64,000 nucleotides of DNA from Cricetomys ansorgei (GCA_026225945.1 JAMJFZ010000199.1:69170501-69234500); one strand, 5' to 3'. Shown: positions 1-11,282, numbered from the stretch's first letter. The notes: generated from the letters alone by a model not told the origin. Made by a program: numbers and translations.

Positions 1-121
1 ACTTGTGTCCCAGTGCCCATGACAGTCCCAAAGACAACCTCGGAGACCCTAAAACACAAGATTAACCCTTCGGCGGGAGAGACTGCCCCCCAAGCTGTTG
101 ATGTCTTGCTGTATACTCCAG
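1..121 (+). CDS. DENND3: DENND3 coding exon (partial at window edge)
   Basis: Reads in frame from base 1 as [11 protein letters not shown] and ends [21 protein letters not shown] plus one base. The donor is GGTAAGAA with GT at 122. It is the linker entering the WD40 region. The true acceptor is outside or at the window edge and cannot be placed. Confidence 0.85.
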
Positions 122-3100
122 GTAAGAACTTCCCATTGCTGTTGGAGGTGATAAACTTAGGTAAGGGTTGGAGGTTGACCCTGCAGCGGTGAGGGGAAAA
201 CCCCCGTGCTAGAAACAGGGAGGGTGTTTTCTGTCTGTAGGATAGAATCCTGAGCCGCAAGGACAAAGCTGTCATGGCACTGCCCACTTGGGCAGTAACT
301 TTGGTGGGGACCCAGAATACTCATTCCCTGCCCTCTGCAGCATGTGACATCTTGGGCATTGTGTTGGCTCTTGTCTTTGGTTGAGGAAGTTGCTGTTGGC
401 AAATGGTTGTATAGCTGTGGTGTTAGGGGGACAGCCTCCCCACACCAGTTCCCTGGAGCCAACGTGGTGGAGGGAGAGAGAACTGAGTCCCAAAAGTTGT
501 CCTCTGACTTTCACTTATGTGCATGCACACACAAATAAATGTAAGAAAAAATAGTAATGATAAGGGTTTCAAGAAGTTACAATCAGGAGAGTGGGGCTGG
601 GCTGGCAGGTGTGTTCCTGGCATGATGACATCATGAGGAGCTCCTATCCAGCCAATCGGAGTCAAACATTCCAGAATTGCCAAGGAAAACACATACTTTG
701 TGAAAGAGACAGCCCCAGTGCTCACCGACATCATCAGCCTCATGGTCAGGGCAATACCAACAGAGCCACAATCAAAACTAGAATCAGGCTGGACATGGCG
801 AAACTGGCCTGTAGTCCTAGCTGCACATGAAGCTGAGACAGGAGGATGACACCAGCTTGGGGAACATAAGGAGACCTCATCTCAATAAACAAAAATGTCC
901 CTTAGAGTGCTCAAACCATCTAAATTTATGCCAAGCTGGATGTGAAGGTGTGCAAACCTATAATCTCAGCATTCAGGAGGCTGAGGCAGGAGAATGATCA
1001 CAAGTTCAGGGCCAGTGTGAGTTACATGAGACCCCATCTCAAAAACCCTAAATAGACACCAACCACTGAGTGTTGGTGACAACCTGAAGCAAAGTGACCC
1101 TGTTGTATAAGCTTTGGTAGGTGTGAGAATTGGTGGGTGCACCGTGACTCCTGCCTCAGTTTTTCCAGCTGAGTCTCTTCCTCTCATGCCCAGTGCTCAC
1201 CAGCCCTCCTTATATCTCCTGCTTACCTGTGGGCCCCAGAGCAACAGTACATCCCTATCCCACACTGTTCTGTCTCGCCCTTCCAGGAGTTCACAGATTC
1301 CTAAGGGAGGGTGGCACCCCGTCATCTCCACACCCCTGCCCCTGCACCAGTGATCTGTGGGCATCCAGAAGATAGTGGTAGGAGGCAGCCCCTCCCCCTT
1401 CCACTGATCTGACAGATGGTCATTTAAAAGCTTTGGGGCTACTTTTCCTCTTCAGGGCGCCTCGACCCTGCAGAGAAAGTTGAAGATGCACACCCCAAGT
1501 TGTGGTGTGCCCTGAACGAAGGCAAAGTGGTTGTGTTCGATGCTTCCTCTTGGACCATCCACCAGCATCGCTTTAAAGTGGGTGCCTCTAAAGTGGTGAG
1601 TCAGCGTCCTTAGCCTGGTGCGCGATCGTCAGAGTGACTCAAGAGACAGCCTGTCTCCTAGCATGCCCGGCTGTTGGCTTTGAGAAAGCCAGAGCCCCTA
1701 AGAACATAACCATCTGCAGAGGCCCTGGTGGCTTGGTTGGCCATCCCTTCTATCCATCTTCAGTACTGGAAATTTGGCCGCCTGCTAAAATTTGTCATTA
1801 CTCCCAAGTCAGTGCTCATGGTGCCTCTGTGGTGATCCAGACATGGTGTGCGCAGTGGGAAAGTCAGTGCCGCAGTGTGTGCTCCTGCTGAGGCCGAGCA
1901 GTAATGCTGCTTCTCACAGCTCACAGCAGGGACCGCCATCTTTTCCCCAGCATATTTCTGCCATGATTGATACTTCTGTGTACTCAATAAGGCATCTTTA
2001 AATGGGAACCCATGTGACTCAAGGCTCTGACTGGGCCTTGCAGGACCCTGCAGGATGGGTGCTTGTATTTGTTGATTCAGGGCTATTGATAACTGTGCAG
2101 ACCGTGAGCCTGGCTCGCACGTCTCACCATTGCATCTTGGCTCTGTTAGAACTGTATGGTGATGGCTGAGCACAGCCAGGTGTGGGTGGGCTCCGAGGAC
2201 TCCGTCATCTACATCATCAACGTCCACAGCATGTCCTGCAACAAACAGCTCACGGATCACCGGGCTGCGGTCACTGGCTTGGTCGTGCAGAATGGAAAGA
2301 AGCCCAGGTACCGGGCCCTATAGGGTAGGGAAGAGGAAAAGCTTGTCTCCCGGGGGTTGTAGGTGGGAGGGGTCCTGTTCTGGGCTGGCCAGGCAAGGAA
2401 GTATCTGGAAGGAGAGTAGGCAGAAGTCACGTGTGGTCTGTTTCTGTTTGAGGGGAGAGAGAAAGGAGTCTCTCGAGACAACAAGAGCAGCATGGTGGCC
2501 ATTGGCTCTCAATCTTACAGCCCAAGATCACTTAGAGCAGCCCATGCTTTTGGCAAACTGGAAAAGATGTTGCCTTTCTGGAAGTGCTGGTTATGGCTGC
2601 TTTTCTCATTTTTCCAGACATCAGAAATCTGGCTTAGTATGAGAGAACACCTAAATTCTTAGTGTTGACTCTATCTTTAAAATGCCATTGTGGCACAATC
2701 CTCCCCCAAGCCCCTAAGAGTCACCGGAAGAGTCCCAAGAGTCACCAGAAGGCCAGCTGTCTGCAGGCTGATGGGCACGTCCCCCTGCTGACTCTGTAAG
2801 CTAGTGTTGAGAGTATCCTGGGGTGGGTTGGAGTACTGATTGCCTTCATTTTCAAACCCATCTGGCTTGCTTCAGGAGGCTCCACAAAAAGTATGCATGG
2901 CAGGCAGCTCTGGATGCTGCAGGGTGAATAGGCAAAGGTCACCCTGTCACATGTGAACCTCATTTCATCCATTTGCTCCTGCCTCTACAACCCCCAACTC
3001 CAGAGCCAAGCCATCTTGGGATTTGACCCATGTGACTTTCAAATTATCCTGGCCAGTGCGAGGGTACATGGAGAGTCTAGAGTGCTGCCCAGGACACAGA

Positions 3101-6100
3101 TGGGAGTTGGGGTATGGCCCTCAGGCTGAGGCTCTCCTCATCTACTCATCCTCTTGGGGAGACAGCATCCAGAGGCAGATTTGGGAAAGCCATGGAGGTC
3201 ACCCACCTCAAGGCCACCTGCTTCCTGGCTCACCTGTCCATGTACATCCTGATGGACAGCCTCCCTTGTGTCCTTGTCTCCCAAAGCCATCTTGATGGAA
3301 CCACAACAGTGGCTTAGACAAAGAGATCCCGGGGCAGGGGTATGTGGCTCCCTCTGGCCTCCCCAGATATGGTGGTTGCCTTGGTGTCTCCTGGATTGTA
3401 GATACATTATTCCAACCTCATCTTCTTACTTACCACACCCTCCCACAGTATGTGTCCATCTCTGGGTTCAAGCCTTCCCCACTTTTAATAATTTTTTTGA
3501 GATAGGATTTCTCTGAGTAGCCTTGTCTATTCTAGATGTCTGTAGACCAGGCTGGCCTTGAACTCAGAGATCTACCTGTCTCTGCCACCTAAGTAATGGG
3601 ATTAAAGTTGTGTGGCACCACTGCCTAGCCACGTTTCCCAGTTGTAAAGACATCATTGCTGTTGAGCCAGGGCCCTATTTCTAAAGTCAGGCCATATTCT
3701 GAGGTGCTGGGTGCAAGGATTCCACAGCGTCATTTCTTAGGGACACAGTGCAACCTATGATACCAGTTTGTGTCACGCTGTCTTTACTTACCTTAAGAAT
3801 GCCAACTTCTTGCTGGGCGGTGGTGGTGCACATCTTTAATCCCAGCACTCGGGAGGCAGAGGCAGGTGGATCTCTGTGAGTTCGAGGCCAGCCTGGTCTA
3901 CAGAGTGAGTTCCAGAACAGCCAGAGTTACAAGAGAGAAACCCTGTCTCAAAAACTGAAAAAAAGAAAAAAAAAAAAAAAAGCCAACTTCTAAGTGTGCT
4001 GTTTTGCCCACTGTGTCCTGCAGTGAGGTCAGGCCTGACAGACTAGTGCCCAGGAAAGGTTCAGGAGCAAGGCAGGGCCTCCTAGCTGTGTGTGTTAGCT
4101 GCAGTTCTGCAACCATCTGCCTATGCTGTCTTCCATGGCACCTGCAGCTCCCGTTACCTAATGTAGCGCCAGAGGTGCTTCTGTTCTCAGGGCCCAGGTT
4201 ACATGGGACGTTTGATGAGCTGGGAAGGCGCAGGCAGGGGTCATGGATATAGTATTGGCCACTGCCACACCGGCCTGCCACTGTGGATGAGCACCCCTGG
4301 GTGCTGGCGAGCCTACTCTTCCACGCTCAGGACTTGGTGCAGTGAATGGAGGCACTGAGGCTCTGCTCTCTGACACCCCATCAAGCTCACAGTGGCTGGA
4401 GCAGGGACCCGGGCATCCGAGTCCCTGTTCTGTCCCCAGAGTGTCACACTTATCATCCTTATTGTGAATGGTGGCTCTGTTTCCCCCAAGGTTTAGATGC
4501 TTGGTCCCACGTGGCCTGTTTAAATGAGTGTGTGTATGTGTGTGTGTGTGTGTGTGTTTGATCCCTCAGTGAGGTCTACTCCTGTAGCCTGGATGGGACA
4601 GTCCTGGCGTGGAATGTCAGCACACTGCGAGTGACCAGCCGGTTCCAGCTGCCATACAGTGACCTCATGTCCATCAGCTTGCACCATGACCGTCTCTGGT
4701 GTTGTAAGTTTCAGGTCGTCTGCCAGTGAGCACGGTGCCCTGACCCTGCTCTGGGTCGAGCCCCTTTCCCATACTGTATATGTTTCCAGCTTTCGTTTTA
4801 AATGGCTCCTCCTCTCCCAGCAACCGTGCTGCCTGGGAGCTTGGCTTGCCACTCTCTGGGCTTCCTCTCTATCACCTGACAGGCTGGTGGATGGCTGCCA
4901 TCCTGCTACGTGCCTGCTACTCCCCAGCTCCCTTTCTATACTCTGCTCTGGGGGTGAGCCTGGCCTGGTGAGCCTGGGTTGCCCTCTGCAACCTCTTCTG
5001 AGCATGTGCTACACCTGCCTCTGATGGCAAGCCTGGCCAGGCTGAGCCACCATCACTTCTGTCATCCCTAGCCCATCCCTGGGACCCCAGTGTCTAGAGT
5101 TGACAGAGGGAGGGGCAGGCTCTTGGCTGGTGGTTCGTGTTCCAGGACAGAAGTTGCTTGTACTGGAGGTCTCCCTGCAAGCAGACACGAGGGCTCTTGT
5201 ATGCTGTCAGCAGCGTGCTTAGGCCTAAGTGTGCCATTTCTGCATGCGCTTCCTTGCTCTCTTTTCCTGTTTCCCCAGGGTCCCTGTGCAGACCACACTG
5301 GCCTCAAACTCCCCGGGTAGCTGTGGCTCATCTTGATCTTGTGATCTTTCTGCCTCTGCCTCCAGTACTGGGGTCGCAGGGGTGTTACCACACCCAGAGT
5401 GCTGGCCTGCTCTCTTGCCCTTCCTTACCTGCCTGCTGCTGCCCTCCCCGAGTATTTTAATCCAGCTCCATCTTCTCTGCTCTCTTTTCAGCCTCCCTTT
5501 CTGCTTCCCTTTGGTGTGGGTGCTCTTGAGGGTGGTACTGCGTGGCCTCACGTCACTGGGCAAGTCGGCAGTCCTTCAGAGAAATTAAGGAAACTTGTTT
5601 TACCAGGATGCCTATCATTCCTGGTGAGTCCTGCCGCCCAGGCTTTTCCCTGCTTGCTATGCTTAAGAGCATCTCCCAGGACTGGGCTTGGGCTCCTGGT
5701 CACCCTAGAGTGACAGCAAGAGGATGGGAAGTAGTTAGAGAAACTCACGGAAACTGTGAAATAAGCTTCATGGTGGTCATGGGCAGCATCTTGTTATCTC
5801 CTGGGTGTTCTGCCTGCCTTTAACTCTTCCCTCCTTGTGTCTTGAGTATGCTCTGCCCATCTCTTCTCCTGGTTCTTCTTCCCACAGGTATAGGCCACAG
5901 CATCCTGGTGGTGACAATGCAGGGCTTCCTTCGGCAAGAGCTGAGGATTGAGAACTCCACCAAGGCCCCCGTCTCCTTCCTGGCCTTCCAGCTGCTGCCC
6001 GAGGTACTATAGGCCTGTGGGTGGAAGGCCAAGCTCGGGCTGTCTTGGTCACTGTGCCATTGTCCCACGGTGATTTCTATCCCAGAAGGAGCAGCTGTGG

Positions 6101-7847
6101 GTGGCCTGTGCGGGCTGCAGTGAGCTGTACATCTGGAGCCTGAAGGACCTGGGCCAGCCTCCTCAGAAGACCCACTTGCAGGACTGCATTGAGGTCAGCT
6201 GCATGATCCGTGTGAAGAAGCAGGTGAGGTGACGGTGTCTTGCCACCTGAGAGTGTCCCTCAGATTTCTCTGCCTTGTCACTGCTGCTCTGCCTCCTCTT
6301 CCGGGATTCCCTCCTTGGCGGGAACAAGTGGGATGGGAGGCTGGCTGTGATGAGGGTTCAAGGTGCTCAACCTTCCTAACGCTGCGGCCCTTTAATACAG
6401 TTCCTCATGTTGTGGTGACCCCCAACCATAAAGCTATTTTTGTTGCCGTTTCATAACTGTAATTTTGCTACTGTTACGAATCATAACGTAAATACCTCAT
6501 GTGCAGATGGTCTTAGGCGACCCGTGAACTCCCAGAGAGATTGTGACCCACAGGTTGAGAACCACTGTCTAGGGAATGACAGCCTCACTTCCCCTTCTAG
6601 CTGGAGGCCGAGCCATTGACAATCCCCGGTGCTGGCGGGTTGGCTGCTTCTCAGTGGAGGCATGCATGCCTTCCACACAGCTTCTGGTGCTGAGGCTGTG
6701 TGTGCCTGACTGTCTTGGCTTGTGGATGTGCCTCTCCCAGCTGGCTCAGTCCTCATGTGGCGCCTGGGTCTCCCAAGGGCCCAGTCCATTCCAGCCTGGC
6801 CACGTCTCAGGACTCTTTCCACACCACCTGTCATCCAAAAGGATAGGACTACTTGACACGATAGTCTGCCCGGTTTATGTGTTTCTCACATACAAAGCGC
6901 AGCCACATCATCCCCAGCTCTCCAAGTTCCAGCCCTGTCACTGACTCCAAAGGGCTCAGGCCTTACCTGAGGAGAGCTGATGGACTCAGGGCTCATTAAG
7001 GGGCCAGGTTTCTATGGCTGTCTAGGAGCTCCTAGTCCACGCCAGCAGCCCCATGGTTTTGGGGCCTGTGGTGAGTCACACTGTGTGTGAGTGCTGGTGG
7101 GAGAAGACTGCCCAGGCCCTGGCCGGGAAGGGCCTGGAGTCCTAAAGTCCCCTCTAGGGCACCTTCACTGAACTCACACGAAGCCCCACCTCCCGCAGGG
7201 CTCAGCATTTTCCGGGAGATCTGAGCTGGGGTATTGGAGGACACTCATTCCAATTATAGCAATAAGGCAGTGAGTGTGGTCTATCCTGGGGGCCCCTCCC
7301 GTGTAAAAGACGGTCCCATTCCCAAAAGGAGAAACTGGAATGAAAAAGAGGTGACAGGTCCCAGCCTAAGGCGGGTTGCCCTGTTTAATGGAAGTTATGA
7401 CTAGCGTGTCAGTGGTCTGCAGTGTGTGAACTTGATGTGACATTCACATCTCAAGTCCAGGAGACAGTGTTAGCTGTGGCTACATCGTTCCCCGGGCTTT
7501 CAGGCCTGAGACTAGCCCTCTGTAGCCTGAAGGACTGTCTGAGGCCCACCAGGTAGCCCAGTCTTTGGTCGGCAGGAAGGACATGAGTTTGAGAGTACAC
7601 CTATTCTAGAACAGCTTTGAGGAGTATCCCTGTTTTTCCCCCGCAGATCTGGGTGGGTGGCAGGGGTCTGTCGCAAGGAAAACCCAGAGGGAAAATCTAC
7701 GTGATGGACGTGGAGAAGATGATGGTGGAAAAGGAACTGGTGGCACACTTGGACACCGTGAGGACCCTGTGCTCCGCGGAGGACCGCTATGTACTGAGTG
7801 GAGCTGGCCAGGAGGAGGGCAAGATTGCCATCTGGAAAGTTGAGTGA
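1..7847 (+). CDS. DENND3: DENND3, C-terminal part (last seven coding exons)
   Basis: Joined exons 1-121, 1456-1595, 2150-2307, 4570-4703, 5888-6003, 6086-6223 and 7647-7847 (stop TGA 7845-7847) give one open frame that I recognise as the C-terminus of DENN domain-containing protein 3. Stretches such as [40 protein letters not shown] and the final IAIWKVE fit its WD40 repeats; W-x-W/IWK blade ends recur (VLAWNVS, YIWSLKD, IAIWKVE). The family is known as a guanine exchange factor for RAB12, phosphorylated by ULK1 on starvation, acting in endosomal and autophagic traffic. The DENN and PHenn regions that carry these activities lie left of the window. All junctions are GT-AG and keep phase, with no stop or frameshift, so the gene looks intact. 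Partial at the 5' side. Confidence 0.95.
445..552 (+). repeat. B2/B3 SINE 3' part
   Basis: Holds the 3' B3 hallmark (AGTTGTCCTCTGACTTTCAC) and the CACACACAAATAAATGTAAG tail. The 5' promoter half is missing or too diverged. Confidence 0.6.
787..895 (+). repeat. Diverged B1/B4-like SINE
   Basis: Contains GGCTGGACATGGCGAAACTG, GAGACAGGAGGATGACACCA and an ATCTCAATAAACAAAAA end, in B1 order. Confidence 0.5.
930..1050 (+). repeat. Diverged B1/B4-like SINE
   Basis: CAAGCTGGATGTGAAGGTGT, GAGGCTGAGGCAGGAG, a CAAGTTCAGGGCCAG segment and a CCCATCTCAAAAA end follow B1 order. Confidence 0.6.
1456..1595 (+). CDS. DENND3: DENND3 coding exon
   Basis: Polypyrimidine tract and acceptor TTCAG at 1451-1455; donor GTGAGT at 1596. 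The 140 nt complete the split glycine codon and encode [20 protein letters not shown] and then [20 protein letters not shown], a WD-type blade. Ends in phase 0. Confidence 0.95.
2150..2307 (+). CDS. DENND3: DENND3 coding exon
   Basis: Acceptor GTTAG ends at 2149; donor GTACCG at 2308. The 158 nt encode [20 protein letters not shown] onward to [12 protein letters not shown] and leave two bases for a serine completed by the next exon. The [17 protein letters not shown] core is a WD40 blade. Confidence 0.95.
3494..3630 (-). repeat. B1 SINE
   Basis: Reverse-complement B1: GAGATAGGATTTCTCTGAGT, AGACCAGGCTGGCCTTGAAC and GGGATTAAAGTTGTGTGGCA. Confidence 0.9.
3812..3981 (+). repeat. B1 SINE with A-rich tail
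   Basis: Near-consensus B1 from GCTGGGCGGTGGTGGTGCAC to CCCTGTCTCAAAAACTG, with a 3' A-rich tail. Low divergence suggests a fairly young insertion in the DENND3 intron. Confidence 0.95.
4528..4558 (+). repeat. (TG)n microsatellite at a DENND3 3' splice site
   Basis: TG dinucleotides interrupted once by TA, ending 11 nt before the exon that starts at 4570. Confidence 0.95.
4570..4703 (+). CDS. DENND3: DENND3 coding exon next to a TG repeat
   Basis: Acceptor CCCTCAG ends at 4569; donor GTAAGT at 4704. The 134 nt encode [20 protein letters not shown] and on to SLHHDRLWC, a canonical WD40 blade ending in VLAWNVS. A TG microsatellite sits 11 nt upstream of the exon in place of a normal pyrimidine tract. 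The length is not a multiple of three, so skipping would shift the frame. Confidence 0.95.
5278..5396 (-). repeat. Diverged B1/B4-like SINE
   Basis: CACACTGGCCTCAAACTCCC, ATCTTTCTGCCTCTGCCTCC and CAGTACTGGGGTCGCAGGGG follow the reverse B1 order. Confidence 0.6.
5888..6003 (+). CDS. DENND3: DENND3 coding exon
   Basis: Acceptor CCACAG ends at 5887; donor GTACTA at 6004. The 116 nt complete the second cysteine of LWCC and encode [20 protein letters not shown] and then [11 protein letters not shown]. Followed by a very short intron of 82 nt. Confidence 0.94.
6086..6223 (+). CDS. DENND3: DENND3 coding exon
   Basis: Acceptor ATCCCAG ends at 6085; donor GTGAGG at 6224. Exactly 46 codons: [20 protein letters not shown] to SCMIRVKKQ, a WD40 blade with the YIWSLKD end. 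Phase 0 at both ends, so skipping would stay in frame. Confidence 0.95.
6361..6567 (+). mobile_element. URR1-like hAT-Charlie DNA transposon remnant
   Basis: Carries TTCCTCATGTTGTGGTGACC and CCCCAACCATAAAGCTATTT and ends GGTTGAGAACCACTG, the inverted form of the hAT-Charlie CAGTGGTTCTCAA end. Non-coding. Two more copies occur at 23025 and 37733. Confidence 0.7.
7647..7847 (+). CDS. DENND3: DENND3 terminal coding exon with stop
   Basis: Acceptor CCCGCAG ends at 7646 after a T/C-rich tract. It encodes [20 protein letters not shown] and ends KIAIWKVE followed by TGA at 7845-7847. This closes the last WD40 blade; the IWVG start and IAIWK end are typical of the family C-terminus. Confidence 0.96.
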   Translation: MWVGGRGLSQGKPRGKIYVMDVEKMMVEKELVAHLDTVRTLCSAEDRYVLSGAGQEEGKIAIWKVE

Positions 7848-9105
7848 AAGCCCCTGCTGAACCAGTGCCACCCCTAGAGAGGACGCCTCCCACTGTGCAG
7901 CCCAGCCGTCAGCGGCCAGTTGGGGCCTGTTGTCCCCTCCCAAGGCCTTCACCTCCCACTGCTTCCTTGGGTGAGCAGCCGTATCTTATTGCTGATAGCC
8001 CCAGTCATGAAGTTACCTCATGCTACCTACAAGTCTCCAGACTGCACAACTGGGAGCCAGCCGCAGCCAGTTTAGCTGTGATCTTGTAGTCCTCGGTCCG
8101 ACCTTGCCTCTCATTCAGTCTTCATCTGTTTACTCTGCAAACACTTAGGCTTCAGCAGTGTGGCAGTGGCTACTATGTGACAGCTGGCCACAGAGCCTTT
8201 GTTTCCATTGACTTCCTGCTTCCAGAGAGGCTTCTGAGTATTTGAGGGTAAACACTGACAGAGCTGGCTTGCATTGGCCAGGCTATGCCCCTTCAGAGCA
8301 GGTGACCAAGGACTGCCCAGGGAGGTTTGTCTGGGCAGAAGTCGGGCAGCTGAGTAGCTGTCTTTGCATTAAAGTTTTAATGATGAAGAAACGAATGAAT
8401 ATAGGCAGGAAGCACATTCCAGCAACCTCACTGGCTCACACTGTTATCTGCACCCTGTGTCCCCTGCATGTGTACACAGGATGCTTCTCTATTGAACTGC
8501 AGATAGCTCTCTGTACAGAGGCCTCTGTGTATGTTTACCGCAGTGCTCTGATTTCATTCTGGAAGAGTTGAAGTGAGTTTCGGTGTGGATGCTGGATGTA
8601 GAGAGGGTACGGTGTGTCCCGTGTATCCTCCTGTGAGCTCTGCCTGGAGCCCTCTGGATCTCCCGACTTGGGTTTTCAGGACCCATGTGCACCATGGTAG
8701 GGGTAGTCCCTAAGGGACTGCCAATGGTCTATGTCTGTCTCTGAGTCCAGGCCAGGGTCCCGAGGCACTTGAGTGCATGCATGTGAAGATGCGGGTCCGG
8801 GCTTGGAGGGTCTGTGCCACTGACTGCTGGATCCCTTCCACACAGTGCAGAGGGTCCCTCAGAACCACCCCTCCCTGGAATCTGTGCTCCCTGGGAGGGT
8901 GTTCCAGATGTACAGAAGGACAGGGTGACCAGCAGCCGAGGGTACTGGTTCAACCTGTCTTTGTAAATACGGGAAGCCCGCTGTAAAAAAGTCAATCATA
9001 AATGCACTCTAAGTTATTTAATGCCAGTCCATGTGTGACCAGGTGTTTACAGTTTGTGGATAATAAATCCTTTTTGTTAATAAACGCTGCTTGCTTTATT
9101 TTTGG
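7848..9105 (+). other. DENND3: DENND3 3' UTR
   Basis: From the stop to about 9105 the sequence lacks recognisable SINEs and ends with two AATAAA signals (9062-9067 and 9079-9084) followed by a T/G-rich stretch, which fits cleavage near 9100. An ATTAAA at 8368-8373 is a possible weaker proximal site. The exact end is inferred, not seen. Confidence 0.75.
9062..9084 (+). terminator. DENND3: DENND3 polyadenylation signals (tandem AATAAA)
   Basis: Two AATAAA hexamers, at 9062-9067 and 9079-9084, are followed by a T-rich and TG-rich downstream element, the usual layout of a strong mammalian poly(A) site. Confidence 0.75.
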
Positions 9106-9164
9106 CTGCTGTGAACTGGCAGAGAGGTGTTGAGACTGGAAGTCCATTTTCTTTCTTTTTTCCT

Positions 9165-9238
9165 TGCAGTGCTTGAGATAGCCCCAGGGTCTCCCTGCTA
9201 AACAAGGGCTCTAGCACTGAGCCACATCCTCTCAGCTT
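9165..9238 (-). repeat. ID-like SINE fragment
   Basis: Reverse ID order: CAGTGCTTGAGATAGCCCCA, then CTCTAGCACTGAGCCACATC. Lies just past the DENND3 poly(A) site. Confidence 0.6.
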
Positions 9239-9264
9239 GGGAGACGGCTTGAAGGTGATCATTT

Positions 9265-9376
9265 TTGCTTCTGAGACAAGGTCTAATGCTGTAGCCCAGG
9301 GTGGCCTCAACCACCTCAGCCTCCGCCGCCTCAGCCGCCCAAGTACTGGGGTCACAGATGGTGACCATGCCTGGCA
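9265..9376 (-). repeat. B1/B4-like SINE
   Basis: TCTGAGACAAGGTCTAATGC, CCCAGGGTGGCCTCAACCAC and AAGTACTGGGGTCACAG in reverse B1 order. Together with the ID-like piece at 9165-9238 this may be one B4-type (ID+B1) unit. Confidence 0.65.
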
Positions 9377-10000
9377 GACACGGGAGGCTGTTTTTTAATT
9401 TCTCTGTTCACTCTAAGCACCAATCAAGTTGTTCCAAATCAGACTTCATCTCTCATTTGCGGTGATAATTTCTAAGATCTCGTATGGAACAACTAATGAG
9501 TACGAAGAGCCAGAGGCTTCGAGGAGCAGCGAGCAGCAGTAGGCACCAACACCAAATGGCTGGAGTGAGCACATGGCTCTGTATTTGTTAAGAGCCTCGT
9601 GAGGGATTACTGAGATGAGAAGTGAGCTTTGATGCCTTCAGTTTCTTCTGTGTCTTAGACACAACTAGTTCTGGGCATCTGGTTCTTCCATGCTGTGTTG
9701 TAACCCGGGCACGTATCAGGCTGAGGAAGCCTGAGGTTTCTGTGGTCTGAAGAAGGGCAGCCTGGATCATGGGCAAGGCTGATAGAACAGGCTGACTCGG
9801 GCTTGCTGGGGACCTGGCCGAGAACCTTATGCAGCAGGACTGGCTTCTTTGTGGGGGGCTGGTATGGAGACAGGCAGGATCACTCAGCGCATGGCTGGGC
9901 ACCCAGGATCTGCTCAGCAGGTATGTCCTCCCGGGCTGTGAGCTGGGCTCTCGAGAATATCAAGAAAGAGCAAGTGAAGATGTGCAAGCTACTACCCCGG

Positions 10001-10382
10001 GTTAAATGGTGGCCCCCAAACAGATCTGTCCACGCCCTAACCCCTAGGATCCATGCACATGACCTTACATGGAGAGTCTTTGTAGACGTGCTCAGGGCTC
10101 TTGAAGTGTGGTCCTTGGCCATGTCCTAAGACAGAGATGCCCCCATGGGAGTCATGTGAAGACGGGGCAAGGGCAGAAGGACAGCTGCAGGCCAGGAGAT
10201 ACTTGGAGCCCCTGGGAGCGGGAGGAGGCAGGAAGGGGTCCTCCCCAGAGCTTTGGAGGGAATATGGCCCTGCTGAACCTTGATTCCAGACTTGTGCAGA
10301 GCTATGGACAAATGGCTTCCGTTGCCTCAGTCCTATGGCTGTGGTCACTAGTGACTGTGGACACTCATGTGGCTGACGCTTA
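10001..10382 (+). mobile_element. MLT1-type (MaLR/ERVL) solitary LTR, diverged
   Basis: Order of blocks matches the ancient mammalian MLT1 LTR: TGGTGGCCCCCAAACAGATC, CACGCCCTAACCCCTAGGAT, CATGTGAAGACGGGGCAAGG, GCAGGCCAGGAGATACTTGG, CCTTGATTCCAGACTTGTGC. No coding capacity. Family identified by eye from block order only. Confidence 0.6.
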
Positions 10383-10986
10383 CTGAGCATGCTCTGGCTG
10401 GTGCTTGCAAGCTGCAGGCACACCCTAGCGTCTGGTCATCACACCTTTGAGACCGGAAGTGCAGCACAGTGTTTCCCCTCCCCCTTTAGGAATCAGGGTG
10501 TCCTGGCTGCAGGACTGAGCACAAGGAAGCACAAGGACATCCATGGTGTGAATGCTCTCCATTTCCGAGAAGCCAGGCAGTTTTTCCTGAGGGACCCTCA
10601 AGGGCTAGCCTCCCTTCACAGGAGCTGCTCAGGCAGCTGGTTTCTAGCTTTTAACAAGGTACTGAAGACAGGAGGCTGGCTGGGGCTGTCTTAGATATGT
10701 GACAGCCAGTGCCCTGCAGTAAGAGAGGGGTGAACTCATCCTGATGGTGAAGAATGTGTCTCCCTGGCTCTAGATCTTTCCTTGAGGGTAAGATGTTTTC
10801 TGTGGCTGTCAGTCCTAGGAGCATGTCTGCTATGGCTCTTCAGGGTTTGAAAGTAGTTAGCCAAGGGCCGGGCAGTTGCTGGCCAGCTAAAAGGAGGTGA
10901 GCAGGACGGTGGGGTAGTCAACTGAGCATCCCTGCCGTCTCCATGTGGAGGGCTACAAAACAAATTGCTTACAAAATGACCTACCA

Positions 10987-11132
10987 GGCCAGGTGGTGGT
11001 GGCCCACACCATTAATCTCAGCACTTGAGAGGCACATGGACCTCTGTGAGTTTGAGGCCAGCCTGATCTACAGAGCCAGGTCTAGGACAGCCAGAGCTTT
11101 ACAGAGAAACCCAGAAAACAAAAACAAAAACC
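10987..11132 (+). repeat. B1 SINE
   Basis: GCCAGGTGGTGGTGGCCCAC, GTGAGTTTGAGGCCAGCCTG and ATCTACAGAGCCAGGTCTAG; A-rich tail of AAAAC units. Confidence 0.9.
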
Positions 11133-11134
11133 TA

Positions 11135-11250
11135 CCAGGCACAGTGGCGCATGCCTATAATTCCAGCACTCAAGAAACTGAGGCTGGAGGATCATAAGTT
11201 CAAGGGTAGCTTGGGTTCAAGACCAACCTGGACAACTCAGTGGGAAGAAA
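11135..11250 (+). repeat. B1/B4-like SINE following the B1
   Basis: CAGGCACAGTGGCGCATGCC, CTATAATTCCAGCACTCAAG and AGACCAACCTGGACAACTCA. It sits directly in the tail of the preceding B1, a nested-tail insertion. Confidence 0.7.
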
Positions 11251-11282
11251 GGTGGAGGGGCTGTGGGCACAGCGCAGTGTTT

